Assembly (NCBI GenBank): GCA_040219575.1
Contig: JAVJSD010000006.1
Coordinates: 1 to 64,000, forward strand
Length of the DNA: 64,000 bases
Source of the DNA: JAVJSD01 sp040219575
GTDB taxonomy: Bacteria > Planctomycetota > Planctomycetia > Pirellulales > Pirellulaceae
Reading direction: 5' to 3'
A model generated the notes under the pieces. The model was not told the DNA's origin. It did not search any database and saw nothing but the letters and a program-made list of their open reading frames with translations. The position numbers and the translations under genes were made by a program. Position 1 is the stretch's first letter. Each line of letters starts with the position of its first letter. This document shows positions 42,876 to 52,669 of this stretch, piece by piece.

Positions 42876-44003
42876 TCATTCGTCGACGCCGGTGTGTGGA
42901 TGGCCGGCGACGACTTCCCACACGGTTTGTTGCAAGGCGCGGATCAGTTCGGCGTCGGCGTCGGCATCGAACATCTCGTACGGTTCGACGGTCAGACCGA
43001 CGGGGCTTTTTCCGGAGAGCGTGGCGTAGACCGTGAGTGCGGCGACGTACGAGCCGATGGCGCCGGAGTCGGCCCCGTTGTGCGGCTGGTCGTTCATGTG
43101 GACGTTGTCGGCGTAGAGATTCAACACGCCGGCGTCGCGCTGGAAGGCCTCTGGATTGAACGGCGACTTCGGTCCCCGCGCCTTGAGGTAATACGGCTGC
43201 ACGCGGGCGTAGAACTTCTCGATGCCGGGCAGTTCGCCGCGACGGATTTTTTTGTCGAGCGCCGCGAGCACCTCTCCGGCGGGAATCATGCGAACCGGCG
43301 TTTTCAGGTCGGGGCGCCGTTCGTTGAGCCGCGTGACGAGTTGAGCGAAGAACTCGCGGCACGGCTGCACGCCGCCGGCGTACGGCGCCTCCCAATAGGC
43401 GGCGTAGGTCTTCTCACCGTCGCGGCTCAGGACCTGCTCGGCCTTGGGCCAGGTGGCGTAGATGTAGAACCGCTCGGTCGCGGTGTGCTCGGTGTTGGCC
43501 GGCAGAGCGTCGGCGTGCTCGTCGCTCGGCTTGGCGCGGCCGCGGGCGAAGTCAATGAAGCCAGTGGCCGCCTGCAGGGCGCCGGTCGTGAAGTAGGGAT
43601 ACCGGCTGGACCACTGCGGCTCGGCGTCGAGCCGCTCCATGTACGGCTGCAGGATCAGGGCGTCGAACGTCGAGGTCTTCAGCGCCCGATCGTACGGACC
43701 GTACTTCTCGACAAGGTTGTACTCGGCGCTGCCCGGTGGTCCGCCGTGGCTGCGCTTGACCAGATGCTGCTCCAGCCGCATGCCGCCGCCGAGTTGCATG
43801 CCGTATTCATACGAACCGCCCGCGGAAGCGAACAGCTGCGTCAATCGCTCCAGCGGAATATTCCGCGTCAGGCTGTTCCCGACGTGGTAGACCCGTAGCT
43901 TCGTTTCTGGCGGCGCAAGTTCTTCGGCCGCATCCGCACGGACGCAACTGACGCAGACGACCGCGATCAACACGATCGCGGTAAAGGTCGAAGTTCGTTT
44001 CAT
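42876..44003 (-). CDS. Secreted SGNH-hydrolase-like protein
   Basis: 375-aa exported protein with a signal (FTAIVLIAVVCVSCVRADA) that ends in a possible lipobox-like VSC. The motif LRVYHVGNSLTRNIPLERLT is the block I Ser of SGNH hydrolases (GNSLT in place of GDSL), and NVHMNDQPHNGADSGAIGSY near residue 320 can supply the C-terminal His. Members act as esterases on acetylated or methylated glycans. The open frame continues to 44213 but the ATG at 44003 precedes the signal peptide. It is 119 bp after the DUF1552 gene. De-esterification would complement the lyases and sulfatase encoded nearby; substrate is inferred. Confidence 0.72.
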   Translation of the reverse strand: MKRTSTFTAIVLIAVVCVSCVRADAAEELAPPETKLRVYHVGNSLTRNIPLERLTQLFASAGGSYEYGMQLGGGMRLEQHLVKRSHGGPPGSAEYNLVEKYGPYDRALKTSTFDALILQPYMERLDAEPQWSSRYPYFTTGALQAATGFIDFARGRAKPSDEHADALPANTEHTATERFYIYATWPKAEQVLSRDGEKTYAAYWEAPYAGGVQPCREFFAQLVTRLNERRPDLKTPVRMIPAGEVLAALDKKIRRGELPGIEKFYARVQPYYLKARGPKSPFNPEAFQRDAGVLNLYADNVHMNDQPHNGADSGAIGSYVAALTVYATLSGKSPVGLTVEPYEMFDADADAELIRALQQTVWEVVAGHPHTGVDE

Positions 44004-44122
44004 GGTCGTACTCTCACAGCATTCTTCGCTTCGGCGGCGTAGGCGTCGATTGTCTCCGCAGGGGCCCACTTGCGGAGCTTGCGGTCGGCGCCTTTCCAGT
44101 TGTCGAGAATGAGAAACACCCA

Positions 44123-45433
44123 TCAACCCAGGCCGGGCATCTCGTGGATGCTGTCGCCGAACTTGTCGATCTCGACGCCCATCCGCCGGGCGAGAGCGAG
44201 GTGCAGGTTGCACATTCGTTGCTCTTCTTCGCTCTTGTCGGTGAAGTCGAGCAGACGGCCGCCGCGGAGAGCGCCGCCTCCGCCGCCGGCCAGCACCAGC
44301 GGCAGGTTGCGGCCGTCGTGCAGGTCGCCGTCGAACATGTTCGAGCCGAACATCAGCATGGAATTATCGAGCAGGGTGGTTCCCTGTCCCTCGTCGATCG
44401 CCTGCATGCGGCCCAGCAGGTAGGCGAACTGCTCGACGTGGAATTGGTTGATCCGCTGGTAGTCGGAAAGGGTTTTCTCTTTTCGCTTGTGGTGCGAGAT
44501 GCTGTGCAGTTGCTCGGCGCCCACGCCGTCGAGAAAGCCGAACTGCATGTGCGAGACATCGCGATTGAGCACCAGCGTGGCGACGCGCGTCTTGTCCATC
44601 TGGAAGGCCAGCAGCACCAGGTCGAGCATCAGCCGCATGTGCTCGCGGACGTCCTGCGGCGGTTTCTCGCCGGGGCGGGCGATGTTTGGTTTGTCGAGCG
44701 TCGGCCGCCACCCTTCGAGCCGCTCTTCGCGCGTGGCCCGGTCGATGCGTTGCTCGACGTCGCGCACGCTGTGCATGAAGGCGTCGAGCTTTTGGCGGTC
44801 GTGCCGGCCGAGTTTGCCCTCGAGCGACTTGGCCTGCTCGAGCACTGCGTCGAGCACGCTGCGGTCGCGCAAGAGGCCGGTAGTGTCGAACAGGCGGTCG
44901 AAGGCGGCGCGGGGATAGATCTCCGGCGGCACCGGCGTGTTCTTCGACGACCAACTCACCGTGGCGTAATACACCGCCGGCACCCCGCCGCGCAGGCCGT
45001 GTTCGGCCGGTTCGACGCCCAGCACCAGGCTGGGCACGGCCGTGTGCCTTCCCACGTGCCCGGCGATGAGCTGGTCGATCGACTCGGCGCCGTCGGGGAT
45101 CAGCCCCTGCCGCACCGGGGCGCCATTCAGGTAGTTGGTGAACAGCGGCCAGTGGGGGCCGCTGGTGTTGTTGAAGACATGCAACTCGCGGAGCACGAGC
45201 AATTGCTTTTCAAATTCGGCCAGCGGCTGAAGCGTTTTGGAGAGTTCCAGTTGATCGCCGTTCTGGCGGGCCCACCAGTGATCGGGATTCACGCCGTTGG
45301 CGAACAGCACGCAGCCCCAGCGGACCGGCGGACGGGCCTGCTCTTGGCCCGCCGCCCAGGCGAGGCTTTCCATCCACGGGAGCGCAAGCGCCGCGCCGAG
45401 GCCTTGCAAGACGGTTCTTCGTGAGAGATTCAT
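44123..45433 (-). CDS. DUF1552 Tat-exported protein
   Basis: 436-aa DUF1552 protein with signal NLSRRTVLQGLGAALALPWM. Family blocks: RWGCVLFANGVNPDHWWARQ, KQLLVLRELHVFNNTSGPHW, IDQLIAGHVGRHTAVPSLVL, DAFMHSVRDVEQRIDRATRE, LLDNSMLMFGSNMFDGDLHD, NLPLVLAGGGGGALRGGRLL. The ATG overlaps the stop codon of the DUF1592-type gene upstream by four bases. It closes the DUF1549-DUF1501-DUF1592-DUF1552 quartet. Function of the family is unknown; export by Tat suggests a folded, cofactor-containing protein. Confidence 0.92.
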   Translation of the reverse strand: MNLSRRTVLQGLGAALALPWMESLAWAAGQEQARPPVRWGCVLFANGVNPDHWWARQNGDQLELSKTLQPLAEFEKQLLVLRELHVFNNTSGPHWPLFTNYLNGAPVRQGLIPDGAESIDQLIAGHVGRHTAVPSLVLGVEPAEHGLRGGVPAVYYATVSWSSKNTPVPPEIYPRAAFDRLFDTTGLLRDRSVLDAVLEQAKSLEGKLGRHDRQKLDAFMHSVRDVEQRIDRATREERLEGWRPTLDKPNIARPGEKPPQDVREHMRLMLDLVLLAFQMDKTRVATLVLNRDVSHMQFGFLDGVGAEQLHSISHHKRKEKTLSDYQRINQFHVEQFAYLLGRMQAIDEGQGTTLLDNSMLMFGSNMFDGDLHDGRNLPLVLAGGGGGALRGGRLLDFTDKSEEEQRMCNLHLALARRMGVEIDKFGDSIHEMPGLG

Positions 45434-48400
45434 GGTGTCTCCTGAGACCGGTGGCGAAATTGGGGGCTGAGGACGATCGCTTCCACCAGCGACGAGAAGC
45501 GGTAGCCGCCTGTCTGCAGGCGCTCGTACATCTCGTTGAGCAGCGCGGCGTCGCCGGGGCCCACGCTGCGGCCGAGCGCGTATCCGAGCAGCTTGCGGTT
45601 GAAGTGGCGCAGCACTTCGTCGCGATGCTCGTCGAGGTAACGCCGCAGTCCGGGCGCGCCGTCGAGGGCAGCGCCGTCATGCGTGACGGCCGAGGTCGAG
45701 GGGGGCTCGCCGCTGCGTAGCTCCGTCCGCCAGCGTCCGATGGGGTCGAAATTCTCCAGCGCGATTCCCAGCGGATCGATCTTGTCGTGGCAACTCGCGC
45801 AGCTCTTCTTGGCCCGGTGGATTTCCAGTTGCTCGCGGACCGACAGGCCTTCGTCGCTTGTTTCGTCTTCGGAAATCGCCGGCACGCCGGCCGGCGGATT
45901 CGGCATCTCGCGCCCAAGCAGTTCCTCCATGGCCCACACGCCGCGCTGCACCGGGCTGGTCCGCAGCGGCAGCGAGGTCTTCGTCAGGAACAGGCCCATG
46001 CCCAGCAGGCCGCCGCGAGGACTGCGCGGCGGCAGCGCGACGCGGCGCACCGCCGCCTCGCCGCCCGCCTGTTCGAACTCGTTTTTCAGGCCATAGTGAC
46101 CCGCCAGTTCGGCGGTGAGGAAGGTGTAGTCGGCGTTGTAGAGATTGGTGAGCGGGCGGTCGTTTTGAAACAGATCGGTCAAGAACCACTCCACCTCCGT
46201 GAGCATCGCCCGGCGCAACTCCGGGGTGAACTCGGCGAAGCGCTCCGCATCGGGGCCGGTCAACGCATCGAAGTCGGAGAACCGCCAGAGTTGACCGGCG
46301 AACTCGCGGGCCAGCGAGGCGGCTCGCGGATCGCGCAGCATCCGACGGGCCTCTCCGGCGAGTACCTGCTCGTCGTGCAGGCGATCGTCGGCGGCCAGGC
46401 GAAGCAGTTCATCGTCGGGCGCCGAACCCCACAGGAAGAACGACAGCCGGCTGGCGAGTTCGTATTCGCCCAGCGGCGTCGGGCCCTCCGCCTTCGCCGA
46501 TTCGATAGGATGGCGATACAAAAAGTACGGCGAGACAAGGACCGCCAGCAGCGAGGACTTCATCGCGCCGTCGTAGCTGAAACCGGCGGAGCGCGAGTCG
46601 CGATAGAGATGCGTCAGCAGCGCGAGTTCGTCCGCGGCGAGCGGGCGTCTCCAGGCGCGCGTGGCGAACGCTTCCAGCAGCGGCCTCGCCTTCTTCTCCA
46701 AGCGGGTTTCGTAGTCGACGACCTGCTGACGCAAGTGCACGTACGCTTCCGTGTCTTCGGCTGACAATCTGGCGACGAACTCTGCCGGCGGGAGCACACC
46801 TTCCTCGGCCGTCTTCCGGTCGCAGCGCTTGGCGAATTGGAGCAGGTCCTGGTGCGGCGTCTGGGCGATCGCCGCGAGTTGCTCTCGCAAGTTGGACAGC
46901 CTTTCACGGGCCGCCGGCGTCGCCACGCGGCGGGCCTCCTGCGCGGTGAAATAGTAAGGAATCAGCGACTGCGGTTCTTCCTCGGGCTGCTCATTCCACG
47001 GTCCGCCGATGTAGTGGAGGTCGGTCTCCGTCCAGTCGAAGAGCACATTGCGTTCGGCGTTCAGGCCGACCTTGGTGAGGTTGGCCGAGGGGACGTTGCG
47101 TTTGCGAATCTCGCGCTCGAAGGCCTCAAAGCTGGCAAGCTTCTTGCCGACGCGCCGGCTGTCGGCGCCGCCGAACACGAACCGCTGCGGGTAGACGCGG
47201 CGGTGTTTCTCCGGCGGCGCTTCGCGCAGCACGAGCGCCTGCACGCTGCTCTGCCGGGCGTCGTTGTCGGTGATGAAGAACTCGACGAAGAACTTCACCG
47301 CGGCGTCGGGCACGTTGAACTTCAGAATCGCCGGGGCATGGGCGCCGACGCTCTTGGGTCCCCGGCCTTCGCGCTTGGGATGGTAGCCCCACTCGACGGG
47401 GTCTCCATCAAGCTGGTGGACCGTCACCAATTCCTTCCAATCGCGCCGCGAACCGTCGGCCAGTTCGAACCGGCCGCGATGCCAACTTCCGTAGTCGTCA
47501 CTGCCGCCGTCGTTGTTATCGGTCAGCACCAGGAACAGCTCCTTCGCGTCGCCGACCTCGATTTCGAACGGCCACGTGCCGGTCTTCGCCGCCGCCTTCA
47601 CCTCCGCTCGGGATTGCTCGTCCTGAAAACTGAGTTCATACGGCGGAGCGAACGGGTTTTCCTGCTGATCGTCGTGGTCGACCTCATCCTTCCACGATTC
47701 GATGGCGCGGCACAATTCGCGGATGTCGGCGGCTTCCGCCGTTCCAGGTTCGGGCAGCGCCTTCCACTGCGCGATCACACCCGCCGTATTCTCGCTGGGC
47801 TTCGGTTGATGCAGCAGATCCCACCACTTGGCGAGGATCAGCGGCGACAATTCGGGGTCGAAGTCGCAAGCGATATCGGCCAGCGTCGACTCTTCAAGAC
47901 CGAGTTGGTCCCGCCAGCGATACCGCCAGGCCGCTTCCAGATACAGGCCGTGGCTGAGGCCATGCGCCTTCTCTAATTCCCGCAGATGGCCGTTGCCCCA
48001 CACGATCTGCTGCTCTCCGTGCCAGGCGATGATGTCGTTGACCAGCTCGAAGCGGGCCTCGTGCGGCTTGTCGACCGCTTCGCGAGGCACTTCGCGCCAG
48101 ACCATGCCGGCCGTCGGCGAGACGCGCAAGTGCCGCAGCACATCGCGAGCCGCTTCGAGGTACTTCTCCAACTGTGCGGCGTTCATGCCCTGCGCCTCGC
48201 CGACATTCGAGAAGCCCTCTCCTGCGCCGCCTTCGTTGGGCAGAAACCTTCCGCCGCCCGTGACTACACCGCCGGACAGATCGCGGATCACGTTGCGATA
48301 TTCCGCCGGAGTGAGCCGCGGCATGACCACCAAGCCGGGATCGTCGCGCAACTGCTCGGAGAGCCGGGCCAGAGAGGCGTCGAGCCAGGCGAGCAATTGT

Positions 48401-48705
48401 TTTCGCTCAGCGGTTTCCAGCGCGACGGCGTCCTCCGGCGGCATCTCGCCGGCGGCGATGCGCTTGCGCATTTTCTCCATCACTTGCGCACGCGACGCGG
48501 TATGGAGCTGGTCGGCAAGCAGTGGCTCCACCGAGAACTCGCCTTCGGTGAGATCGCGGCTGTGGCAATCGAGACAGTGCGACTTGACGGTCGCAGCGCC
48601 GTCGTCGGCGCTCACCGCTGCGGCGGTAGCCCAACCGGCAAGCGCCAGAACGAGCGATCGAAGTGGCGCACGGTCAATTCGAGCTGGTTTGTGGAGGTGC
48701 GACAT
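45430..48705 (-). CDS. Large secreted DUF1592-type cytochrome-like protein
   Basis: 1091 aa, the largest of the four copies. Signal LRSLVLALAGWATAAAVSAD, heme motif CLDCH at residues 44-48, DUF1587 (PRLTPAEYRNVIRDLSGGVV), a long central insertion of about 350 residues including a carbohydrate-binding-like beta region (WPFEIEVGDAKELFLVLTDN, SVGAHAPAILKFNVPDAAVK), then DUF1592 (PLGEYELASRLSFFLWGSAP), DUF1588 (CASCHDKIDPLGIALENFDP) and DUF1585 (FNRKLLGYALGRSVGPGDAA). The start ATG 48705 is two bases after the DUF1501 stop; the open frame further up to 49203 runs antiphase through that gene. Its stop overlaps the DUF1552 start by four bases. Confidence 0.9.
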   Translation of the reverse strand: MSHLHKPARIDRAPLRSLVLALAGWATAAAVSADDGAATVKSHCLDCHSRDLTEGEFSVEPLLADQLHTASRAQVMEKMRKRIAAGEMPPEDAVALETAERKQLLAWLDASLARLSEQLRDDPGLVVMPRLTPAEYRNVIRDLSGGVVTGGGRFLPNEGGAGEGFSNVGEAQGMNAAQLEKYLEAARDVLRHLRVSPTAGMVWREVPREAVDKPHEARFELVNDIIAWHGEQQIVWGNGHLRELEKAHGLSHGLYLEAAWRYRWRDQLGLEESTLADIACDFDPELSPLILAKWWDLLHQPKPSENTAGVIAQWKALPEPGTAEAADIRELCRAIESWKDEVDHDDQQENPFAPPYELSFQDEQSRAEVKAAAKTGTWPFEIEVGDAKELFLVLTDNNDGGSDDYGSWHRGRFELADGSRRDWKELVTVHQLDGDPVEWGYHPKREGRGPKSVGAHAPAILKFNVPDAAVKFFVEFFITDNDARQSSVQALVLREAPPEKHRRVYPQRFVFGGADSRRVGKKLASFEAFEREIRKRNVPSANLTKVGLNAERNVLFDWTETDLHYIGGPWNEQPEEEPQSLIPYYFTAQEARRVATPAARERLSNLREQLAAIAQTPHQDLLQFAKRCDRKTAEEGVLPPAEFVARLSAEDTEAYVHLRQQVVDYETRLEKKARPLLEAFATRAWRRPLAADELALLTHLYRDSRSAGFSYDGAMKSSLLAVLVSPYFLYRHPIESAKAEGPTPLGEYELASRLSFFLWGSAPDDELLRLAADDRLHDEQVLAGEARRMLRDPRAASLAREFAGQLWRFSDFDALTGPDAERFAEFTPELRRAMLTEVEWFLTDLFQNDRPLTNLYNADYTFLTAELAGHYGLKNEFEQAGGEAAVRRVALPPRSPRGGLLGMGLFLTKTSLPLRTSPVQRGVWAMEELLGREMPNPPAGVPAISEDETSDEGLSVREQLEIHRAKKSCASCHDKIDPLGIALENFDPIGRWRTELRSGEPPSTSAVTHDGAALDGAPGLRRYLDEHRDEVLRHFNRKLLGYALGRSVGPGDAALLNEMYERLQTGGYRFSSLVEAIVLSPQFRHRSQETP

Positions 48706-48707
48706 CG

Positions 48708-50126
48708 TCAGGCGAGAATCCCTTTCACAACGCGACCATAAACGTCGGTCAAACGGAAATCCCGCCCGGCGTAGCGGTAGGTAAGCCGCTCGTGGTCGAG
48801 CCCGAGCAGATGCAGGATGGTGGCGTGCAGATCGTGCATGTGGACTTTGTCTCGCACCGCCAAGTAGCCGTAGTCGTCGGTCTCGCCGTGGCTGCAGCCC
48901 CCTTTCACGCCGCCGCCTGCGAGCCAGACCGTGAAGCCGTGCGGGTTGTGATCGCGACCCGGCGCGCCGCGGTCGATCTGCGCGACCGGCGTGCGGCCGA
49001 ACTCGCCCGACCAGACGACGAGCGTGTCGTCGAGCAGGCCGCGCCGCTCGAGATCGGTGAGCAGACCGGCGATCGGCTTGTCGATTTGAGCGGCGCTCTT
49101 GGGCAGATCGCGCTCGATGTTCCCGTGATGGTCCCAGTGATAACTGGTAGCGACCTGAATGAAGCGAACGCCGGCCTCCGCCAGACGCCGGGCCAGCAGG
49201 CACTGCCGCCCATAGGCGTCAGTTGGCTCCTGGCCGACGCCGTATAGCGCGTGCGTCTCGGCCGATTCGCGCTCCAGGTCGAGCAGTTCTGGTGCGATGC
49301 TCTGCATGCGGTACGCCAGTTCGTACGATTCGATCACGCCCTCCAGCCGCGGATCGGGGCCGACCCGCTCGAGTTGGGCCCGGCTGAGCGCCTGGATCGC
49401 ATCGACCTGTTCGCGCTGCCGCGACTCCGTCAGGCGATCGCTCTGCAGGTGCCGGATCCGCGCGATGCGGTCCGGGTTCTTGGCCAGCTGAATCTCCGTC
49501 CCCTGGTGCCGGGCCGGCAGGAACGAATTCCCATACAGCCGCACGCCGCCGTGCATCGTGGGATAGTCGAGAGCGACGAACGAAGGCAGGCTCTCGTTCT
49601 CGGTGCCTAGGCCGTAGCTGATCCAGGAGCCGAGGCACGGCCGCACGAAGCTCGCCTCGCCCGTGTGCAGCCGCAGCACCGCCTGACCGTGGGCTTCGCC
49701 CTCGGTATGCACGCTCTTGACCATCGCCAGCTTGTCGACCTGCCCGGCCAGGTGCGGCAGCAGTTCCGATACCGGCTGCCCGCACTCGCCGTAGCGATCC
49801 CATCTCCACTTGGGAGCGAAGACCTTGCCCAGGCGATCGAGGCGGATCAGTCCCGGCAGGTCGAACGGCAGCGGCTTGCCGTGATCCTTGGTGAGTTGCG
49901 GTTTGGGGTCGAACGTGTCCATCTGCGACACGCCGCCATGCATGAACAGGAAGATCACGCGCTTTGCCCGCGGCGCGAAGTGCGGCGCCTGGGCGGTGAG
50001 GCTGGCGGTTCCGGCGAGTGCGAGGTATCCAAACCCACAGCTGGCGAGCTTCAACGCATCGCGGCGATGGATTCCGCAACGCGAAGCGACGGATTCCGTT
50101 GAATTGCGAGGAAGGTTTCTGGTCAT
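48708..50126 (-). CDS. DUF1501 Tat-exported protein
   Basis: 472-aa DUF1501 protein. Signal IHRRDALKLASCGFGYLALA. It carries the same landmarks as the copy at 22432-23865: RVIFLFMHGGVSQMDTFDPK, CLGSWISYGLGTENESLPSF, GRQCLLARRLAEAGVRFIQV, LVVWSGEFGRTPVAQIDRGA, DHNPHGFTVWLAGGGVKGGC, DLHATILHLLGLDHERLTYR. The ATG overlaps the DUF1549/1553 stop by four bases, and the next gene starts two bases after its stop, so translation of all three is probably coupled. Confidence 0.93.
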   Translation of the reverse strand: MTRNLPRNSTESVASRCGIHRRDALKLASCGFGYLALAGTASLTAQAPHFAPRAKRVIFLFMHGGVSQMDTFDPKPQLTKDHGKPLPFDLPGLIRLDRLGKVFAPKWRWDRYGECGQPVSELLPHLAGQVDKLAMVKSVHTEGEAHGQAVLRLHTGEASFVRPCLGSWISYGLGTENESLPSFVALDYPTMHGGVRLYGNSFLPARHQGTEIQLAKNPDRIARIRHLQSDRLTESRQREQVDAIQALSRAQLERVGPDPRLEGVIESYELAYRMQSIAPELLDLERESAETHALYGVGQEPTDAYGRQCLLARRLAEAGVRFIQVATSYHWDHHGNIERDLPKSAAQIDKPIAGLLTDLERRGLLDDTLVVWSGEFGRTPVAQIDRGAPGRDHNPHGFTVWLAGGGVKGGCSHGETDDYGYLAVRDKVHMHDLHATILHLLGLDHERLTYRYAGRDFRLTDVYGRVVKGILA

Positions 50127-52609
50127 GGCAAGAACTGAAATTGGGTGCTGCCGAGGATCGTCTGGACGAGCTTCGAGACGTCGTGGTCGGTCGGGCCCTC
50201 CGGCCCTTCATATTGCTTCTCGAGGTAACGGTCGAGGATTTCAAGTTCGCTTGGCGTAGCGCGGCGGCCGATCAGCATCGAGAAGGCGCGCTTGATGAGC
50301 TCATCGGCATTCTCGCGTGGAGCTTCGGCGGTGATCCGCTTCGCCGCCAGAACGCACGAGTCCTGCACCAAGGGGCTGTTGAGCAGGTACAGCGCCTGCG
50401 GAGCGACGATCGTCTTCGGGCGATCGCCGATGGTGACGGCGGAGTTCGCAAAGTCGAAGATCTGCAGCACGTCCGGCTCCAGCGTACGGAACACCGGCTG
50501 GTACACTGTCCGCCGGTTGTCGCCGATCTCCAGCGCCTCGCCCAGGTTGCTGATGTCGCCGATCGGCAGATGATCGATCATCCCCGCGCCCTGCGATGCA
50601 TCGAGACGGCCGCTGATCAGCAGCAGCGTGTCGCGAATCTCCTCCGGCTCCAGCCGCCGCGCGTTCTGCCGCCACAGCCGCCGGTTCTCGGGATCGCTCT
50701 CGGCGGCGGAACTTTTGTTGGTGGACGACATGCGGTAGGCACGGGAGAGCACGAGGGAGCGGATCAGGCGCTTCGTGCTCCAGCCGTCGTCGATGAACCT
50801 TGCGGCGAGGTAGTCGAGCAACTGCGGCTGCGTCGGCGCTTCGCCCCGGGCGCCGAAGTTGTCGACCGTGCGGACAAGGCCTTCGCGGAACAAATGCTTC
50901 CAGATGCGGTTGACATACACGCGGGCTGTGAGCGGATGCTCGGGCGAGGCGATCCACTCGGCGAGTTCGAGCCGACCGCTGTGCCGCCGATCGACGCTCG
51001 GCTGCGAGGGGAACGCCGCCACCTGGAGAAAACCGCGCGGCACGAGGTCGCCCTTGCTCGCCGGCACGCCGCGAATTCGCAGCGCGGTGTCGGCCGGCGA
51101 TGTCACCTCGCGAGGAGCCAGCACATATGGCGGCATCGCGGCCGCCAACTCGTCAAGTTGGTCGGAGTACGTCTTCAACTCCGCGCGGGCCTTTTCCAGC
51201 TCGGCTCTTTCCTCGTCAGTCGATGCATCTTTCAACTCGCCGATACGCTTCTGGGCCTGAAACCGCTTTTGGGTGGCCTTGATCCACTGGTATCGATTTT
51301 TACGGAGGAATTCGCGCAGCCGCTCGTCGCCGCCCGGGCCCAGGCCTCGACGGCTCCAGTCCGACTCGTCTTCCTTCGCCCCGCCGAGACGATCGTCGAG
51401 TGTAACCGTGCTGGTGAAGATGCCGGCCAGCGCGTAGTAGTCGGACTGCGGCAGCGGATCGAACTTGTGATCGTGACATCGGGCGCAGCCGAGCGTGAGT
51501 CCCAGCATCGACTTGCCGATGGTGTCGATCTGCTCATCGGCCACGTCGAGATAGAGCTGCTCTTTGTCGAACAGGCCGAGCACCTTGGAGCCCAGCATCA
51601 GGTATGCCGAGGCAGTGAGGTTTTCGTCCCGCTCTTGTTGCGAAGCGTAGGGCAGCAAGTCGCCGGCGATCTGCATGGCGACGAACCGATCATACGGCAG
51701 GTCGCGGTTGTAGGCGTCGATCACCAAATTGCGATACCGCCATGCCGAGCGAAACGGCGGGTTGAAGCTCGAGCCGTTGCTGTCGGCGTAGCGGGCCAGG
51801 TCCAACCAGTGTCGGCCCCACTTCTCGCCGAACTGCGCAGAGTTGAGCAGCCGCTCGACCACCTTGGCCAGCGCGGCATCCATGTCGGCGGCGGCTTTCT
51901 TCTGGAAGTCATCCACCTCCGTGGGCGAGGGCGGCAGGCCGGTGAGGTCGTAGTACACGCGCCGCAACAGAATCGCCGGCGCGGCGTCGGTCGAGGGAGA
52001 AAGCCCTTCCTGCTCAAGCCGCGCGAGCAGGAAGCGATCAATGTCGTCGCGCGGCCAGTCGGCACGGTTCACCGGCGGCGGAGAGGCTTTCTGAAGCGGT
52101 TGGAACGACCAGAACTTGCGGCCTTGTTCGATGTCGACGGTCGCCCGCTCGGCCGCTTTCCCGTCGCCGCGGGGATCGGCCGCGCCCAGCTTCACCCACT
52201 TCACCAGCGCCGCAATCTCGTCGTCGGAGAGTTTGCCGTCGGGCGGCATCTGCAGGTCTTCGTTGTCGTAGCCGACCGCCTCGATGAGCAAGCTCTTCTC
52301 GGGCTGGCCGGGAACAACCGCCGGGCCGGAGTCGCCGCCGACCGACCAGCCGGCGCGGGAATCGAGGACCAGTCCGCCGTTGGCCTCGCCCGTCTCGTGG
52401 CTGTGGCAATCGTAGCACCGCTGTTTGAGCAACGGTTCGACGTAATCGTTGAACTGCGTCAGGCCGCGCGACGACTCCTCGTCGGCGGCCGCACTGCCGG
52501 CGAACACGAACAAGAATGCGAACGCAACCAACCAGTTGCATGCGAACCAAGCGCGCATCGGTCGTTGGATCCGCGGCGCACGCATCGAGGGGAGAGGGCG
52601 GGACGTCAT
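50123..52609 (-). CDS. Planctomycete cytochrome-like DUF1549/DUF1553 protein
   Basis: 828-aa secreted protein. Signal CNWLVAFAFLFVFAGSAAAD, heme motif CYDCH at residues 65-69, MPPDGKLSDDEIAALVKWVK, then DUF1549 (AAPAILLRRVYYDLTGLPPS, LLNSAQFGEKWGRHWLDLAR) and DUF1553 (WIASPEHPLTARVYVNRIWK, FIDDGWSTKRLIRSLVLSRA, VAPQALYLLNSPLVQDSCVL). A charged coiled region (IGELKDASTDEERAELEKAR) separates the two. It pairs with the DUF1501 protein at 48708, with which it overlaps by four bases, as its homologue at 23921 pairs with 22432. The frame continues seamlessly from the ATG at 52609; a later ATG at residue 18 would also keep the signal. Confidence 0.92.
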   Translation of the reverse strand: MTSRPLPSMRAPRIQRPMRAWFACNWLVAFAFLFVFAGSAAADEESSRGLTQFNDYVEPLLKQRCYDCHSHETGEANGGLVLDSRAGWSVGGDSGPAVVPGQPEKSLLIEAVGYDNEDLQMPPDGKLSDDEIAALVKWVKLGAADPRGDGKAAERATVDIEQGRKFWSFQPLQKASPPPVNRADWPRDDIDRFLLARLEQEGLSPSTDAAPAILLRRVYYDLTGLPPSPTEVDDFQKKAAADMDAALAKVVERLLNSAQFGEKWGRHWLDLARYADSNGSSFNPPFRSAWRYRNLVIDAYNRDLPYDRFVAMQIAGDLLPYASQQERDENLTASAYLMLGSKVLGLFDKEQLYLDVADEQIDTIGKSMLGLTLGCARCHDHKFDPLPQSDYYALAGIFTSTVTLDDRLGGAKEDESDWSRRGLGPGGDERLREFLRKNRYQWIKATQKRFQAQKRIGELKDASTDEERAELEKARAELKTYSDQLDELAAAMPPYVLAPREVTSPADTALRIRGVPASKGDLVPRGFLQVAAFPSQPSVDRRHSGRLELAEWIASPEHPLTARVYVNRIWKHLFREGLVRTVDNFGARGEAPTQPQLLDYLAARFIDDGWSTKRLIRSLVLSRAYRMSSTNKSSAAESDPENRRLWRQNARRLEPEEIRDTLLLISGRLDASQGAGMIDHLPIGDISNLGEALEIGDNRRTVYQPVFRTLEPDVLQIFDFANSAVTIGDRPKTIVAPQALYLLNSPLVQDSCVLAAKRITAEAPRENADELIKRAFSMLIGRRATPSELEILDRYLEKQYEGPEGPTDHDVSKLVQTILGSTQFQFLP

Positions 52610-52669
52610 CGAGGAATACCGTTTCCTTCTGTCGTTAGTGCGGCAACCATCGTGTGCAGCGTGAAAACT